Shown one piece after another: positions 10,325 to 20,151 of a stretch of DNA of 64,000 nt. The stretch spans positions 2,235,454 to 2,299,453 of the forward strand of contig JAJHZJ010000575.1 of assembly GCA_023548195.1 (NCBI GenBank), given 5' to 3'. The notes beneath the pieces are model-generated. The model made no database searches, had not been told where the DNA came from, and saw only the letters and a program-made list of their open reading frames with translations. Numbering within the stretch: position 1 is the stretch's first letter; each line of letters starts with the position of its first letter. Position numbers and translations under genes: made by a program. Source of the DNA: Bettongia penicillata ogilbyi. Taxonomy: Eukaryota; Chordata; Mammalia; Diprotodontia; Potoroidae.

Positions 10325-10505
10325 GGTACCATGGACTAGGGGGTCAGAGGACCTATATTCAAATTCTAACTAGTTACAGAACCTGGACTAAGTCATCTTA
10401 TTATCCTCTCAGCATTGGTTTCTCATCTATAAAAATGAGGGTGGTCTGACTGGATGAATTCTAGTTGTCTTTTAGATCAAAATCTAAGATCCAATGATCC
10501 TACTT
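10325..10505 (+). mobile_element. MIR-type SINE
   Basis: GGGGTCAGAGGACCTATATT, GGACTAAGTCATCTTATTAT, TTTCTCATCTATAAAAATGA, and a tail of GGATGAATTCTAGTTGTCTT follow the order of a sense-oriented MIR-like SINE. Confidence 0.6.
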
Positions 10506-10509
10506 GGCT

Positions 10510-12030
10510 GCAAGCCCCAATACAACTGTGGAAAAATCCACTATGACATTCTTTTGAGTTTGCTATCAAGATATGAAGACAGAGCCCAAGGAATGTCATA
10601 ACCTGATCCGGGACCAAACAGTCTCTGAAGCTTGTTTTAAAGTGCCGCTGTAGCTGTTTATGTCAAGGGAAAGTTCAGTAAATAGACTCTTTAAAAACTA
10701 CATACACACACATATGCACATGCGACCAAGGAAAATATTTGCTTTGGTCATCTATCCCCAAATGCTTTACTAAAGGGAGAAAATGCATAGAGCATAAGAG
10801 AAAGGTATATATGCAAAAAAATCCCAGTTTTGGTCATTTCAAAACATCAGTAAGAGATGTCAATTTCCCCACTGGAGTTAAAGCTAAAATTCCTTTTCAA
10901 ATCTAGTGGGAGACATTATACTATGAATGGAAATGTGGTCAGAGTGAGATCTAGACACTCTCAGTTATGAACCATGGATGCCAAAAGATCCCTCACAGAT
11001 GTAGGTCCGTTAGTTTTTTCTTATTTCTCTAATTCTCATAAAATAATAACACTTCCCAAACACTAAATGAGAGGAGACAATAATGATTTCATTTTCCTAA
11101 GAATTGTTTAGTCAGTAACAAATGCTTGGGCCTCAGGAAAGGTGATATCCTTAGAAAGGGATCCATTGGCCCTTAGGAAAAGGAATCTTTTCAAATATGA
11201 TGTTAACCCTTAAGAGGTAGAAAAGTCAACTATGGTGGGAGGACAGATCCCTTGCCTCCAGAAAAGTCATTCTAAAACATCTCCCTCTGGAAGGGTAATG
11301 AAAGAGAAGGTCTCATTATCTCAATGATAACCCAACATGAATCTTACCATGCTACGATTAACTCTTCCAATTAGCCTTCCCTAGCCAACTTCTGGTAAGT
11401 CATTCGGACTCTTGTATTTGTCTATTCCAGCTAAAGGCACTTTTGTAGCCAACAGGAATACTCCTGCATGGAAAGAGTCGGCATAGGGGCCAGTTGTAGG
11501 TGACTAAAATTCAGCGTACACATATAACCAGGTATCAGAAGTGTTAGGGCCAATACTCAAAAGTCCCCTAGCTCTCTAACTCTACTCAACCAATCATTGC
11601 AGATCATCCCCTTTTCTCTCTTCCTTTGCTCAAGTCTTAGAGATAAAAAAAAAAAAAGAGGTGGCCCTTCTCACAGAAGTCCTTCAATTTCTGCCCTGTG
11701 ATGCCATCTCCTCTTTTCTGGGAACAACTCCCATTGCTTAGCCACTCTTTCATTAATTTGTAATTTCTCTTTCTCCACTGGCTCTTCCAGTAGAACTTAT
11801 AAACACACTAATAATTTGTTTTTAGACCAGAGCCAACATACACCAGCCCACAATACTGTAGTAGGCTCAAACCAGATTAAAATGTAATTGGAAAATACTT
11901 AACATAGTAAAAAAATGCAATAAAACAGATAATGTTAATATGTAGTTTTCTAAGTCATTGGGCCCAGAGGGATCCTTATGCATAGTTTAGTGGCCTCCTT
12001 TCTCTTTAAGTCTAATCCCATTACTTTAGA
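10510..12030. other. Unique sequence, no gene seen
   Basis: About 1.5 kb without a recognised repeat or open frame of note. A 13-base A run sits near 11646. Confidence 0.4.
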
Positions 12031-12034
12031 CCAT

Positions 12035-12125
12035 ATAATATCTAGGTCATAGGTTGGATTTGAACTCAGATCTTTCTAACTCCAAGTCCAGTACTCTGTC
12101 TACTGTGTAATCTAGCTACCCACAA
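12035..12125 (-). mobile_element. tRNA-headed SINE, 5' portion
   Basis: GGATTTGAACTCAGATCTTT, CTAACTCCAAGTCCAGTACT, CTGTCTACTGTGTAATCTAG is the inverted tRNA-like head (A and B boxes) of the marsupial SINE class. Confidence 0.65.
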
Positions 12126-12179
12126 ATGAAGGGGAAAAAGAAAATAAAAACAGCCCTTAGTCTCAAGGAACAAACATTC

Positions 12180-12515
12180 TAATGGAGGTTTCTAGCCTCT
12201 CCCCACTCTAATCCATTCTTTAAATAGCTGCCAAATTAACTTTTGCAAAGTTCAGGTATGACCATGATTTCCTTCTCAATAAACATCAGGAGCTCCTCCT
12301 ATCTCTAGAATAAAAGATAAACTTGTTTTATCTTGGGAATGCATCTGATGTCTCTATTTCTATTTTGCATTTATGTTTGCTAGGTCTATTGCCTCCTCCC
12401 TTACAACGTAAGCTCTCCAAGGCCAGGGATTACTTTCCTTTTATCATCCACACCTAACCCAGTGCCCGCCTGACATCGAAGAGATGTTTAATAAAGCCAC
12501 ACTGAATTGAATTAG
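12180..12515 (+). mobile_element. LINE-2 3' end
   Basis: TCTCAATAAACATCAGGAGC, CGTAAGCTCTCCAAGGCCAG, CCCAGTGCCCGCCTGACATC, TTTAATAAAGCCACACTGAA. This order matches the end of L2. Confidence 0.7.
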
Positions 12516-12574
12516 CTAATATACAGCTACACCGATACATTTACACACATACATAACTTCATAGAAGGTGAGTC

Positions 12575-12760
12575 TCCCTTGTGTCTAGGTTTGAATCTTG
12601 ATTTTTTTACACTAGCTTTGTGACCACTAACAAGCTCTCTATGCCTCAGTTTCTAATATGTAGCAGGAAAGAAAAATCACCTACTTCACCAAAGTGTTTT
12701 GAGGGAAATGTTTCACAGTCCTTAGAGAGGCAAAGGAATTGGGTGAGAGTCAGCATTTAT
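12575..12760 (+). mobile_element. MIR fragment
   Basis: TAGGTTTGAATCTTGATTTT, CTAGCTTTGTGACCACTAAC, CTCTATGCCTCAGTTTCTAA is a diverged sense MIR. Confidence 0.5.
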
Positions 12761-12764
12761 AGCC

Positions 12765-12995
12765 CCTTACATAGATTTATTGTTGTAAGAGCTTACGGTG
12801 GTTATAATCTCACCTGACCCGCACAACAACTCTGCAAGGTAGTGCCGTTAGCATGCTCATTTTAGAGTTGAAGACATGGAGGCAAACAGAGGTTGAGTGA
12901 CTTGCCCAGGGTAACACAGTTAATAAGTGTAACGAGGTCAAATTCGGACTAAATCGTCTTGACTCCCAGCCCAACTGTCTGTGCAGTGGAAGTTG
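12765..12995 (-). mobile_element. MIR, nearly complete
   Basis: ACAACAACTCTGCAAGGTAG, TGACTTGCCCAGGGTAACAC, CAGTTAATAAGTGTAACGAG, GACTCCCAGCCCAACTGTCT: reverse-complement MIR from core to tRNA head. Confidence 0.75.
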
Positions 12996-13470
12996 CCATG
13001 GGTTACCATATTAAGGTAAATTAACTTTTCTAATTTTTATGTCTCCATATCAATAAACAACAACATATGTGGAAAAATCCCATCGTAAGATCAGTTATTT
13101 GTTGCTATTATTACTATGTGCATGTCTATTTGGAGACACACGCATGCACAGAAAGACCCTATCATAGATTGCCCTATATTCCTGTGGATATGCTAATACT
13201 TTCAGTCAAACTTTGTTCCCATTCATATGTTGGAGGATGTGGATTATCTATTTTACAATAACATTTTCTTTAGGCATCCAGGCTAACACCTGCCTCTAGA
13301 GGCAGAATTCTACTGCTACGAATAGGCTAACTCCACCTTTGGCACCTTTCCTAGCAAGGGAATCTTGGGTAGATTCTCAGTCTGGCAAAGCAGCACACAA
13401 CTGGACTTCTTGCTCTGAAATGGCTACACTGCAGTGGAAATGGGTGATTGTGCCCTCCAATAACCCCCTG

Positions 13471-13471
<1 letters not shown>

Positions 13472-13542
<71 letters not shown>
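13472..13542 (+). repeat. (CA)n microsatellite
   Basis: About 35 uninterrupted CA units, the longest dinucleotide CA tract in the window. Confidence 0.98.
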
Positions 13543-13544
<2 letters not shown>

Positions 13545-13549
13545 ATACC

Positions 13550-14075
13550 CTCTTTTCTCCAGAAAGATAAATTCACACAGGAAGTGGCAAACCAAGGTCC
13601 TCTGACTTCAATTTTTTATCTACTCTACCCTTTTGAAACAAGCCCTTTACTGCTTTCTCGGCCAATATTTTACACAAAAAGGTCTCCGAAAAAATAGAAA
13701 ATCTTATATTTTCAAAATCAGGGTTGATCTGAGTCTAATTTCTGAAACTAAAAATGTAATCATTTCAGGGCATTTGGATTTCTAAAGAGAAAGAAGTCAC
13801 AGATATTGCTTACAATTAATGCTTGGGAAGCCCCTAAATTAGAACAAAGATACAGGCAGTGGTCACACTGTGAATGCCAGAGCCAAGGGATGAGGCAAGG
13901 GAAGCTCAGAAATGAGTGGAGTGGTTTGCTTGGAATCAGCAATGATTGGTTTCAGATTCCTCTCTAGCCAGCAACTCAAGAGGGAAAACCCAGCTTTTCC
14001 TGGGATCGGTTGCTACATATCCTCAGGCTTTTTCTGTTTCGTATTAGTCAAAGTAGGGAGCAGAGTTTTTCAGTC
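13550..14075. other. Unique sequence, no gene seen
   Basis: Apart from a possible SINE scrap at 13575-13625, no repeat or conserved frame recognised. Confidence 0.4.
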
Positions 14076-14079
14076 AATT

Positions 14080-14265
14080 CAAATCAGGCAGAATTCAAGA
14101 GCTGACTCTGGGTCAGGCACTGGGCTAGCCTGGGAATTCATAGTTCAAAGGCAAGAAGGGAACGGTCCCTGTTTGTCAGGAATATATGTTTTGCTGTGGG
14201 GAAAAACATGTGCACAAATTATCAGTAAATACAAGATATATGCAAATGAAATTGAAAGACAATAG
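14080..14265 (-). mobile_element. LINE-2 fragment, diverged
   Basis: GGGTCAGGCACTGGGCTAGC, GAACGGTCCCTGTTTGTCAG, CATGTGCACAAATTATCAGT parallels inverted L2 3' sequence. Confidence 0.45.
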
Positions 14266-14274
14266 ATTGAGAAC

Positions 14275-14365
14275 AAGAATGGACCTTCTAGGTCAATTTG
14301 CCCAACTGTCTCATGGATGGACAGATGAGGAAATTGAGATCCAGAGAGGATAATTAAATACAGAA
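14275..14365 (-). mobile_element. MIR fragment
   Basis: CAGATGAGGAAATTGAGATC with the GACCTTCTAGGTCAATTTGC flank is inverted MIR core. Confidence 0.6.
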
Positions 14366-14367
14366 TC

Positions 14368-14520
14368 AAATCAACAAGCATTTATTAAGAGCTTACCATG
14401 AGTCAGTCATGTGCTAAGCTTTGGGGCTAAAAATACTTGTAAAACAAGGCAGTTTTTAAACTCAAAGAATATACATTCTAATGGAGGAGGATAACCCGTA
14501 AAATAAAAGAGAATGTGAAA
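14368..14520 (-). mobile_element. LINE-2 3' end
   Basis: AAGCATTTATTAAGAGCTTA, TGTGCTAAGCTTTGGGGCTA, ACATTCTAATGGAGGAGGAT: inverted L2 tail. Confidence 0.65.
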
Positions 14521-14639
14521 AGGTGAGGGTGGGGGAGAGGAGAAACACAAGGCTGATGTGGGTCCTTCCTCAAATTGAAGGCTCCGGAAGGAACTTACCA
14601 GTGGGAGAAAAGGGCCCCAAAGGGAAAGGAAGAAGGCAG

Positions 14640-14860
14640 ATGAAACAAGGTATTGGAACTCAGAGGCTACCTAGTCCAACACTAGGGGTTTTTGTTTTGT
14701 TTTGTTTTTTACAAATTAGCAAACTGAGGACCAGGGAGAGTAAGCAGACTGCCCTAGGTTGCACGTATGCAAACTCCAATGGTGGGATCTCAACTTGTGT
14801 TCTCAGGTTCCAGAGGCCATGCCTTTCCATTGAAGCGATAACAGCTTCCCCCCTTCTCTT
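14640..14860 (-). mobile_element. MIR with T-rich interruption
   Basis: GGCTACCTAGTCCAACACTA, then a GTTTTGTTTTGTTTTTT run, then GCAAACTGAGGACCAGGGAG and the tRNA-head part. The T run interrupts the expected CTCATTTTACAGATGAGGAA. Confidence 0.6.
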
Positions 14861-14939
14861 TTTCCTTGGATACACTGAAAAACAATGTTAAAGAAGTATC
14901 TCCCATCATGCCAGTCTAACTCCTGTCATTACAGAGAGT

Positions 14940-15165
14940 ATTGTACATCGTGGCTGGGTCTGAACCTGAGGTTTGGTGGAATTCCAGGTGAATAAACTTT
15001 CTGCCAAGTCAGGTCAGGGCCGGCTCTACAACTAAGTGTCAGGGTTCCCTGAGGCCCTGGGAGACTCTGCAACTTTTCCAGGATCTCATAGGTCAGGCTG
15101 AAATGCAGGTTTTCCTGACTTACAGGTCAGTTCTCTATCCACCACATCACACAGGCTGAGATGTT
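14940..15165 (-). mobile_element. SINE fragment, diverged
   Basis: TGCAGGTTTTCCTGACTTAC, AGTTCTCTATCCACCACATC is an inverted tRNA-type SINE head. The 14940-15040 part is uncertain. Confidence 0.45.
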
Positions 15166-15565
15166 TTATGTTGAGCCTTAAAAAAAAAAACGGAACCTAA
15201 AAATACATCTACACGCTATGGTTGATATTGCCAGCAATCTCACGGCATGTGTACAGTTTCCTGCTTCTTGTGAAATGAAAGGGCTTCCTGGTGGTGTCTT
15301 AAGTACATGCAATTGGTCACAGGCACCAAGTGTGGCCTTTCAGTATGTTAGGGTAAAGTGAAAAGAGAAACTCTGGACAAGAGTTGCAACCCCAAGCTCA
15401 AATGGCCTTTTCACACTAGGGAATCTACAAACTCTGAGCACATGAACACCACCTTCTTACATCCAAAGACTACAAGTGGAGGAAGGGTGGGCCTGGCACC
15501 ATTGCTGTGTAAGTGAAGACTACAGCAAACCCTGCAGTGCATTCTCGGGTCCCTTCATCTCAGCC
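15166..15565. other. Unique sequence
   Basis: No recognised repeat or gene. An A run lies at about 15180-15190. Confidence 0.4.
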
Positions 15566-15569
15566 TTCT

Positions 15570-15790
15570 GGCTGGTGAGCTTCTGAGTGCAGGGAGGGGC
15601 ATCTCTGCATCTCAGCACTTGGGACAGTCCCCAGCCCATGGTATAGGCTTAATAAAGGCTACTTGGTTGATGAATGAATAATTCAAGGTTCCGCTCATAT
15701 ACCAGTTTCAATCAATTAATCAATATATATTTATCAAATGCCTACAAAGTGGGAAAAACCCTGTTAAGCCCCGAAGATAGTTACACATAC
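15570..15790. mobile_element. Two L2 3' ends, tail to tail
   Basis: 15570-15695 is a plus-strand L2 tail (GGACAGTCCCCAGCCCATGG, CTTAATAAAGGCTACTTGGT). 15710-15790 is a minus-strand L2 tail (TTTATCAAATGCCTACAAAG). Confidence 0.55.
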
Positions 15791-15799
15791 ATGAAGTAG

Positions 15800-16043
15800 C
15801 CCTAGCTAGGTGGCACAGTGGGCATCTAGGTGATACAGTGGAGTCAGGAAGACCTGAGTTCAAATCCAGCATCTGACACTTAATAGCTGTGTGACACTAT
15901 GCAAGTCACTAAAGCCTGTTTGCCTCAGTTTTCTCAACTGTAAAAGGAGCTGGGGAAGCACATGGCAACCACTCTTTGCCAAGAAAATCCCAAATGGGAT
16001 CATGAAGAGTCAGACATGACTGAGACAACTGAAGAAAAACAAA
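15800..16043 (+). mobile_element. tRNA-headed SINE with RTE/BovB-like tail
   Basis: Head GCTAGGTGGCACAGTGGGCA, B-box GAGTTCAAATCCAGCATCTG, AATAGCTGTGTGACACTATG, then the body CAAGAAAATCCCAAATGGGA and the end GAGTCAGACATGACTGAGAC. The final segment parallels the 3' end of BovB/RTE elements (GAGTCGGACACGACTGAGCG), which argues that RTE machinery moved it. Sister copies: 19285, 53318, 58205 and 60998. Confidence 0.85.
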
Positions 16044-16149
16044 TTTCTCTGGCCATCTTCTCAACTACTTTTGGTGTGCTGAAACATAAACTACATTTCT
16101 TAACCTTCCTACTACGTAAAGATCCTTGAAGAAATTCTCTCTCTCTACA

Positions 16150-16280
16150 ACAGGCAAGAAATATTCATTAAGCATCTATGATGTAAGAGGAGATAGGGAA
16201 AGATCACGTGGCCTTAGGGAGGCCATGTTCTGTTGAGGGAGAAAAACACAAACAACTATGCACAAATAGATTGCCAACAG
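16150..16280 (-). mobile_element. LINE-2 fragment, left of the minisatellite
   Basis: TTCATTAAGCATCTATGATG, GGAGAAAAACACAAACAACT, TGCACAAATAGATTGCCAAC is inverted L2 3' sequence. It appears to resume at 16885. Confidence 0.55.
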
Positions 16281-16286
16281 GATGAA

Positions 16287-16736
16287 CTGGTGGTGGTAGT
16301 GATGGTGGGTTACACTGGTGGTGTTGGTATTGATGGTGGGTTACACTGGTGGTGGTGGTAGTGATGATGGGTTCCACTGGTGGTGGTGGTAGTGATGGTG
16401 GGTTCCACTGGTGGTGGTGGTAGTGATGGTGGGTTCCACTGGTGGTGGTGGTAGTGATGGTGGGTTACACTGGTGGTGGTGGTAGTGATGGTGGGTTACA
16501 CTGCTGGTGGTGGTATTGATGGTGGGTTACACTGCTGGTGGTGGTAGTGATGGTGGGTTACACTGCTGGTGGTGGTAGTGATGATGGGTTGCACTGGTGG
16601 TGGTGGTAGTGATGGTGGGTTACACTGCTGGTGGTGGTAGTGATGGTGGGTTACACTGCTGGTGGTGGTAGTGATGATGGGTTACACTGCTAGTGGTGGT
16701 AGTGATGGTGGGTTACACTGCTGGTAGTGGTAGTGG
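16287..16736 (+). repeat. 31-bp minisatellite, 14 units plus a partial
   Basis: Units start at 16287 and every 31 bases to 16690, with a 16-base partial at 16721. The unit is built of GGTGGTGGTAGTGATGGTGG followed by GTTACACTG and CTG or GTG. The register never shifts across 14 units. Differences are single substitutions such as GGT to GAT and TTACA to TTCCA. There are no spacers and no open frame across it. GG-rich on the plus strand. Confidence 0.97.
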
Positions 16737-16739
16737 CTG

Positions 16740-16880
16740 TTCTTTGTGCTCAAGCAGCACCACAATGGCATCGCCATGTCAGAATCAAGGTACAGTGTGT
16801 CCTACCCCAGCTGTTCAGACCAGGAGGAGCTCAGAAGGCACAGGTCAAGCACAAATCACCCAGAGTAGGACATCATCTCA
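16740..16880. repeat. Dispersed repeat copy, related to 27800-27960
   Basis: Shares with 27800-27960 the order TTCTTTGTGCTCAAGCAG / TTTGTTCTCAAAGAGGAC, CAGTGTGTCCTACC / CAGTGTGTCCGCCT, TTCAGACCAGGAGGAGCTC / ATCAGACCAATATGAGCTC. Family name not recognised. Confidence 0.5.
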
Positions 16881-16884
16881 GAGG

Positions 16885-17005
16885 AAAAGCACTCAGGAGG
16901 TATGGAAAAGGCTTCTGTACAAGGTGGGATTTTAGCTGGGACTGGCTGGAAGCCAAAGAGGGCAGAGGGCAGAGATGAGCAGGGAAAGACTGCAGACATT
17001 GAATT
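16885..17005 (-). mobile_element. LINE-2 fragment, right of the minisatellite
   Basis: AAGGTGGGATTTTAGCTGGG, GGAAGCCAAAGAGGGCAGAG is inverted L2 body. It probably belongs to the same insertion as 16150-16280. Confidence 0.55.
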
Positions 17006-17445
17006 CTATAAAAACATTGAATATTGTTGAGGATTTCCTACAGCTACAGTTTGGACTGTAGGGATCTGAGCAGCTCCCTTCCAATTTGGACAGCCTGTGA
17101 TTCGGGGGCTCATTCACCTTGACACTCCCCTACCTTTCCCCCAAGTTTGGATCATCATCAAGGAAACATGCAGTACACACTCACTAAATATTTCTTGAAT
17201 GAATAATCCTAGGCCAGAGAAATCCATACTTAGCCATAAATGAGCTGTTTGGAGAAAGATGTACAAGTGAAGCAGCTCCTTGTATTCAGGCGTTTTCGAT
17301 CGAGTTGAAAGGGAAGAGGAGTGAGGGAGAGAACTACATCTACACCATCCTGAACTATTTAGAAAAAAAAATTATAAAGTGACAGGTAGATGACAAATAG
17401 AAGACAGAATTAACAATATTCACTAAGGATTAAAAGGACAGAATA
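17006..17445. other. Unique sequence
   Basis: No gene seen. A short L2-like tail (CTCACTAAATATTTCTTGAA) occurs near 17180-17210. Confidence 0.4.
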
Positions 17446-17449
17446 AAAG

Positions 17450-17700
17450 TGAGAGAAGCCTGATGACTCAGTGGATACAGAGCATGCTGAACCTAGAATC
17501 AGAAAGGGCTGAGTTCAAATCTGACCTCAGACACACACTAGCTGTGTGACCATGGGCAAGTCACTTAATCTTCATCTGCCTCAGATGGGGATATAACAGC
17601 ACCTACTTTATATGGTTGTTGTGAGAATGAAAGGAGATAATATTTGAAAAGCACTTTGCAAACCTTAAAGTTCCATATCAACATTAATTATTACTCATGA
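17450..17700 (+). mobile_element. MIR/CORE-type SINE with marsupial tail
   Basis: GACTCAGTGGATACAGAGCA, GAGTTCAAATCTGACCTCAG, CTAGCTGTGTGACCATGGGC, TATGGTTGTTGTGAGAATGA, then AAAGCACTTTGCAAACCTTA. Complete from head to tail. Confidence 0.8.
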
Positions 17701-18330
17701 TTAATTAGAGAAAGCTCCTTGGGGTGCTAAACTTTGAGTCACATCTTGAGGACACTCACAACTATGGGTTGGGGAGACTATTTGGAAAAGGTATTAAAGC
17801 TGGTTCAAGAGGCAGTGTAGGAAAGGGAATGGGACAATGCATGTGAGGGAAAGAAGATGTTTCCAGGTTCTACCTCTGACATTTATTAGATGTGTGAACC
17901 TGGATGAGTCACTTGGCACAGAACTGGGAGAAGTGTTCATGGTGGAGATTTTTATGGCACTCGAAGATCAGGGGTACACTTTTAATTAAGTGTGACTTAA
18001 ACAGATAGAAGAACTTTTGCCTTGCTCCAAACTTGCTCATTCCAGATCACTAAGAATGAAACAAATGTGTGAAAAAAATAACTGTACTGGCTTGTCCTGA
18101 GTGAAAAAGACAGAATGGTAATAAAAGTCTTATGACTTTATTTATTTTACAGACCCAGGACAACTTGATGACTTCTACATTTTCCAGAATGAAATGAAGA
18201 TTGTTTCTAAGTTTAGAAGGATTTTGGCAAGGCAAGAAGTCTCATCTACACAGCCAAAGTTACCAACCAAGGGACTTAAATGAAATTTCCATAAGTCAGA
18301 GTGAAGTTAGGGAGTATGGGAGGGGAGGAA
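17701..18330. other. Unique sequence with a SINE scrap
   Basis: 17870-17920 contains a short SINE-like piece (TAGATGTGTGAACCTGGATG). No gene seen in the rest. Confidence 0.4.
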
Positions 18331-18334
18331 TAAC

Positions 18335-18490
18335 TAGACAGGATTAAAGCATTTCTGGGTTCATATTCTAATTCTTGAACTGTCCAGCCTTGGATCAGCC
18401 ACTACCTATCTCTGGGCCTCAACTGCCTTATCTGAAGATGAAGACTTGGACTCCATGATCTCTGCAGTTCCTTCCATCTCTCAGTCCTAT
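18335..18490 (+). mobile_element. MIR-type SINE
   Basis: TTGGATCAGCCACTACCTAT, CTCTGGGCCTCAACTGCCTT, GGACTCCATGATCTCTGCAG, TTCCTTCCATCTCTCAGTCC. Confidence 0.6.
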
Positions 18491-18779
18491 TGGGATTTGA
18501 AGGAATCTAAGAAATTTCTTGGTGAATGTTTTTTAATTTAAATATAGAAAATGATATTTTTCCTTATTTGTTTTTCACTTTTTTCCCGCAGTCATCTCCA
18601 GTTTAATATTTGGGGCTCTTCAGATGACTTAACTGTGTTTTCCCACGCCAGGCCCACTCGACCAACTGTATTTCATCATATTAGCAAAACCTCCCCAATT
18701 TGCATTCCTCCAAAATTCAGATAAAATGGAGATGGACAAGACTAGAGATCTAGAGATTTTACACCTTGCTTAATACACA

Positions 18780-19045
18780 GTAGGAAGTGATGTCTCCTTC
18801 TCAATTGCTAGCTTCAGGATGAAGCCCTAGCAATCGCACCTTCTACAGAAAGCCCTTCCCAGGCCCCCTTCACACAATGCCTTTCTTCTGTTGACCGTGC
18901 CCAGTTTATTCTGTACAGAGCCTGTTGGTAATCATCTGCTTCCATACTGTCTCCACCATCAGATTGGGAGCTTCTTCCTATCAGACTGACTTTCACTTTC
19001 CCTTGTTTCTCTGATGATTCCTCAATGTTTATTGACTGGCTAAGG
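18780..19045 (+). mobile_element. LINE-2 fragment, diverged
   Basis: CTTCTACAGAAAGCCCTTCC, then CAGATTGGGAGCTTCTTCCT and CTCAATGTTTATTGACTGGC match the layout of an L2 3' end. Confidence 0.5.
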
Positions 19046-19284
19046 GATTTTGTGTACTTTACATTTCTGACTCAAATGCCTTCTTTTTTGTCATGTTAAA
19101 ATTACCTAATTGGCATATGAAGTATCTGTATTCACTTTCCAATATGTTTGGTATTTGTTGTTCCTGCTTGTTTTATTAAGGGAACTGTTGGAGATACAAA
19201 TATTCATTTTGAAAATTTGTGGACACACATAATTGCACCTTAGGACTTTGCAGAGTCAAACTAAATTATAACTTGTTGTGAGGG

Positions 19285-19515
19285 TTCATTCATTTTCAGT
19301 TGTGTCTACTGTTTGTGACTTTCTTTGGGGTCTTCTTGACAGAGACACTGGAGGGGTTGGCCATTTCCTTCTCCAGCTTATCTGATCGATGAGGAAAGTG
19401 AGGCAAAAGGGTGAAGTGACATGCTCTGGATTACACAGCTATTAAGTGTCTGAGGCCAGATTTGTCCTGATTCCAGTCCCAGCACTCTATTCACTGTGCT
19501 ATGTAACTATCCTTA
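19285..19515 (-). mobile_element. tRNA-headed SINE with RTE-like tail
   Basis: Inverted order of the 15800 SINE: TTTCTTTGGGGTCTTCTTGA, GCCATTTCCTTCTCCAGCTT, GTGACATGCTCTGGATTACA, CAGCACTCTATTCACTGTGC. Confidence 0.8.
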
Positions 19516-19639
19516 AATATCAATTTATCACACAGCTAAAGATTTTGTAGCATTTTTATTTTAAATAACAATCCAAAGCTTCTCTTCTATTATTACAGAT
19601 GAAAACAACTATGACTGTGGAACATTATTAATACTTGTA

Positions 19640-19800
19640 AATATATATATGTGTGTGTATGTGTGTGTATGTATATCTATGTGTGTACAAGTATAGAAGT
19701 GCATATGGATAGGCATAAGGTAGGTACATATATACACATATGTGTAGATGGACATATATGTACATATATGGTATATATGTAAATGCACACAGATATTAAT
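19640..19800 (+). repeat. TATG/TG-rich low-complexity tract
   Basis: Imperfect alternating ATATATGTGTGTGTATGTGT sequence and TACATATATG blocks. Confidence 0.85.
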
Positions 19801-20039
19801 ACTCAGACCCTATATAGTAGTTCATTTCCCTACATTATTTTTTTCCTCTTAAAAAAATGTTAAAAGGGAAAGCTCACTGAATATGGTGGGGGTAGAGAAT
19901 TATTCAAAGATGAATAAACATCTTTTTTTAAAAACAAGACAAAATACAGAAAATGAATATGCCCAATTCAATTATTCTTTCCAATAGAGTGGCTGTGTTG
20001 CTTTATCACAAGTACTAAGTCTGATTACATTTAGAATTT

Positions 20040-20151
20040 AAAACTTAAATACTCAAATTTATTAAAAAACCAACTCGTTGTCTGTAGCTTGTTAGACTTC
20101 TTCCTTAAAACAAATTCGTCTGAATGTTCTCTCTTCGCAAAGATGACGCTG
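20040..20151 (-). other. Candidate terminal exon with polyadenylation signal
   Basis: On the minus strand a pyrimidine-rich acceptor (TCTTTCTGTCTTTAG, ending at 20152) precedes 20151. AATAAA occurs at 20063-20058, so cleavage near 20040 is plausible. Two frames stay open for 15-38 codons, but the longer one reads through the AATAAA. This may equally be non-coding. Pure signal reading; no homology. Confidence 0.25.

Noticed and set aside
13339..13595. Poly-HT and poly-VC open frames
   Set aside because: Generated by the (CA)n tract.
16287..16736. CRISPR-like array of 31-bp direct repeats
   Set aside because: Units are directly adjacent with no spacers, the host is a mammal, and no cas genes occur; it is a minisatellite.
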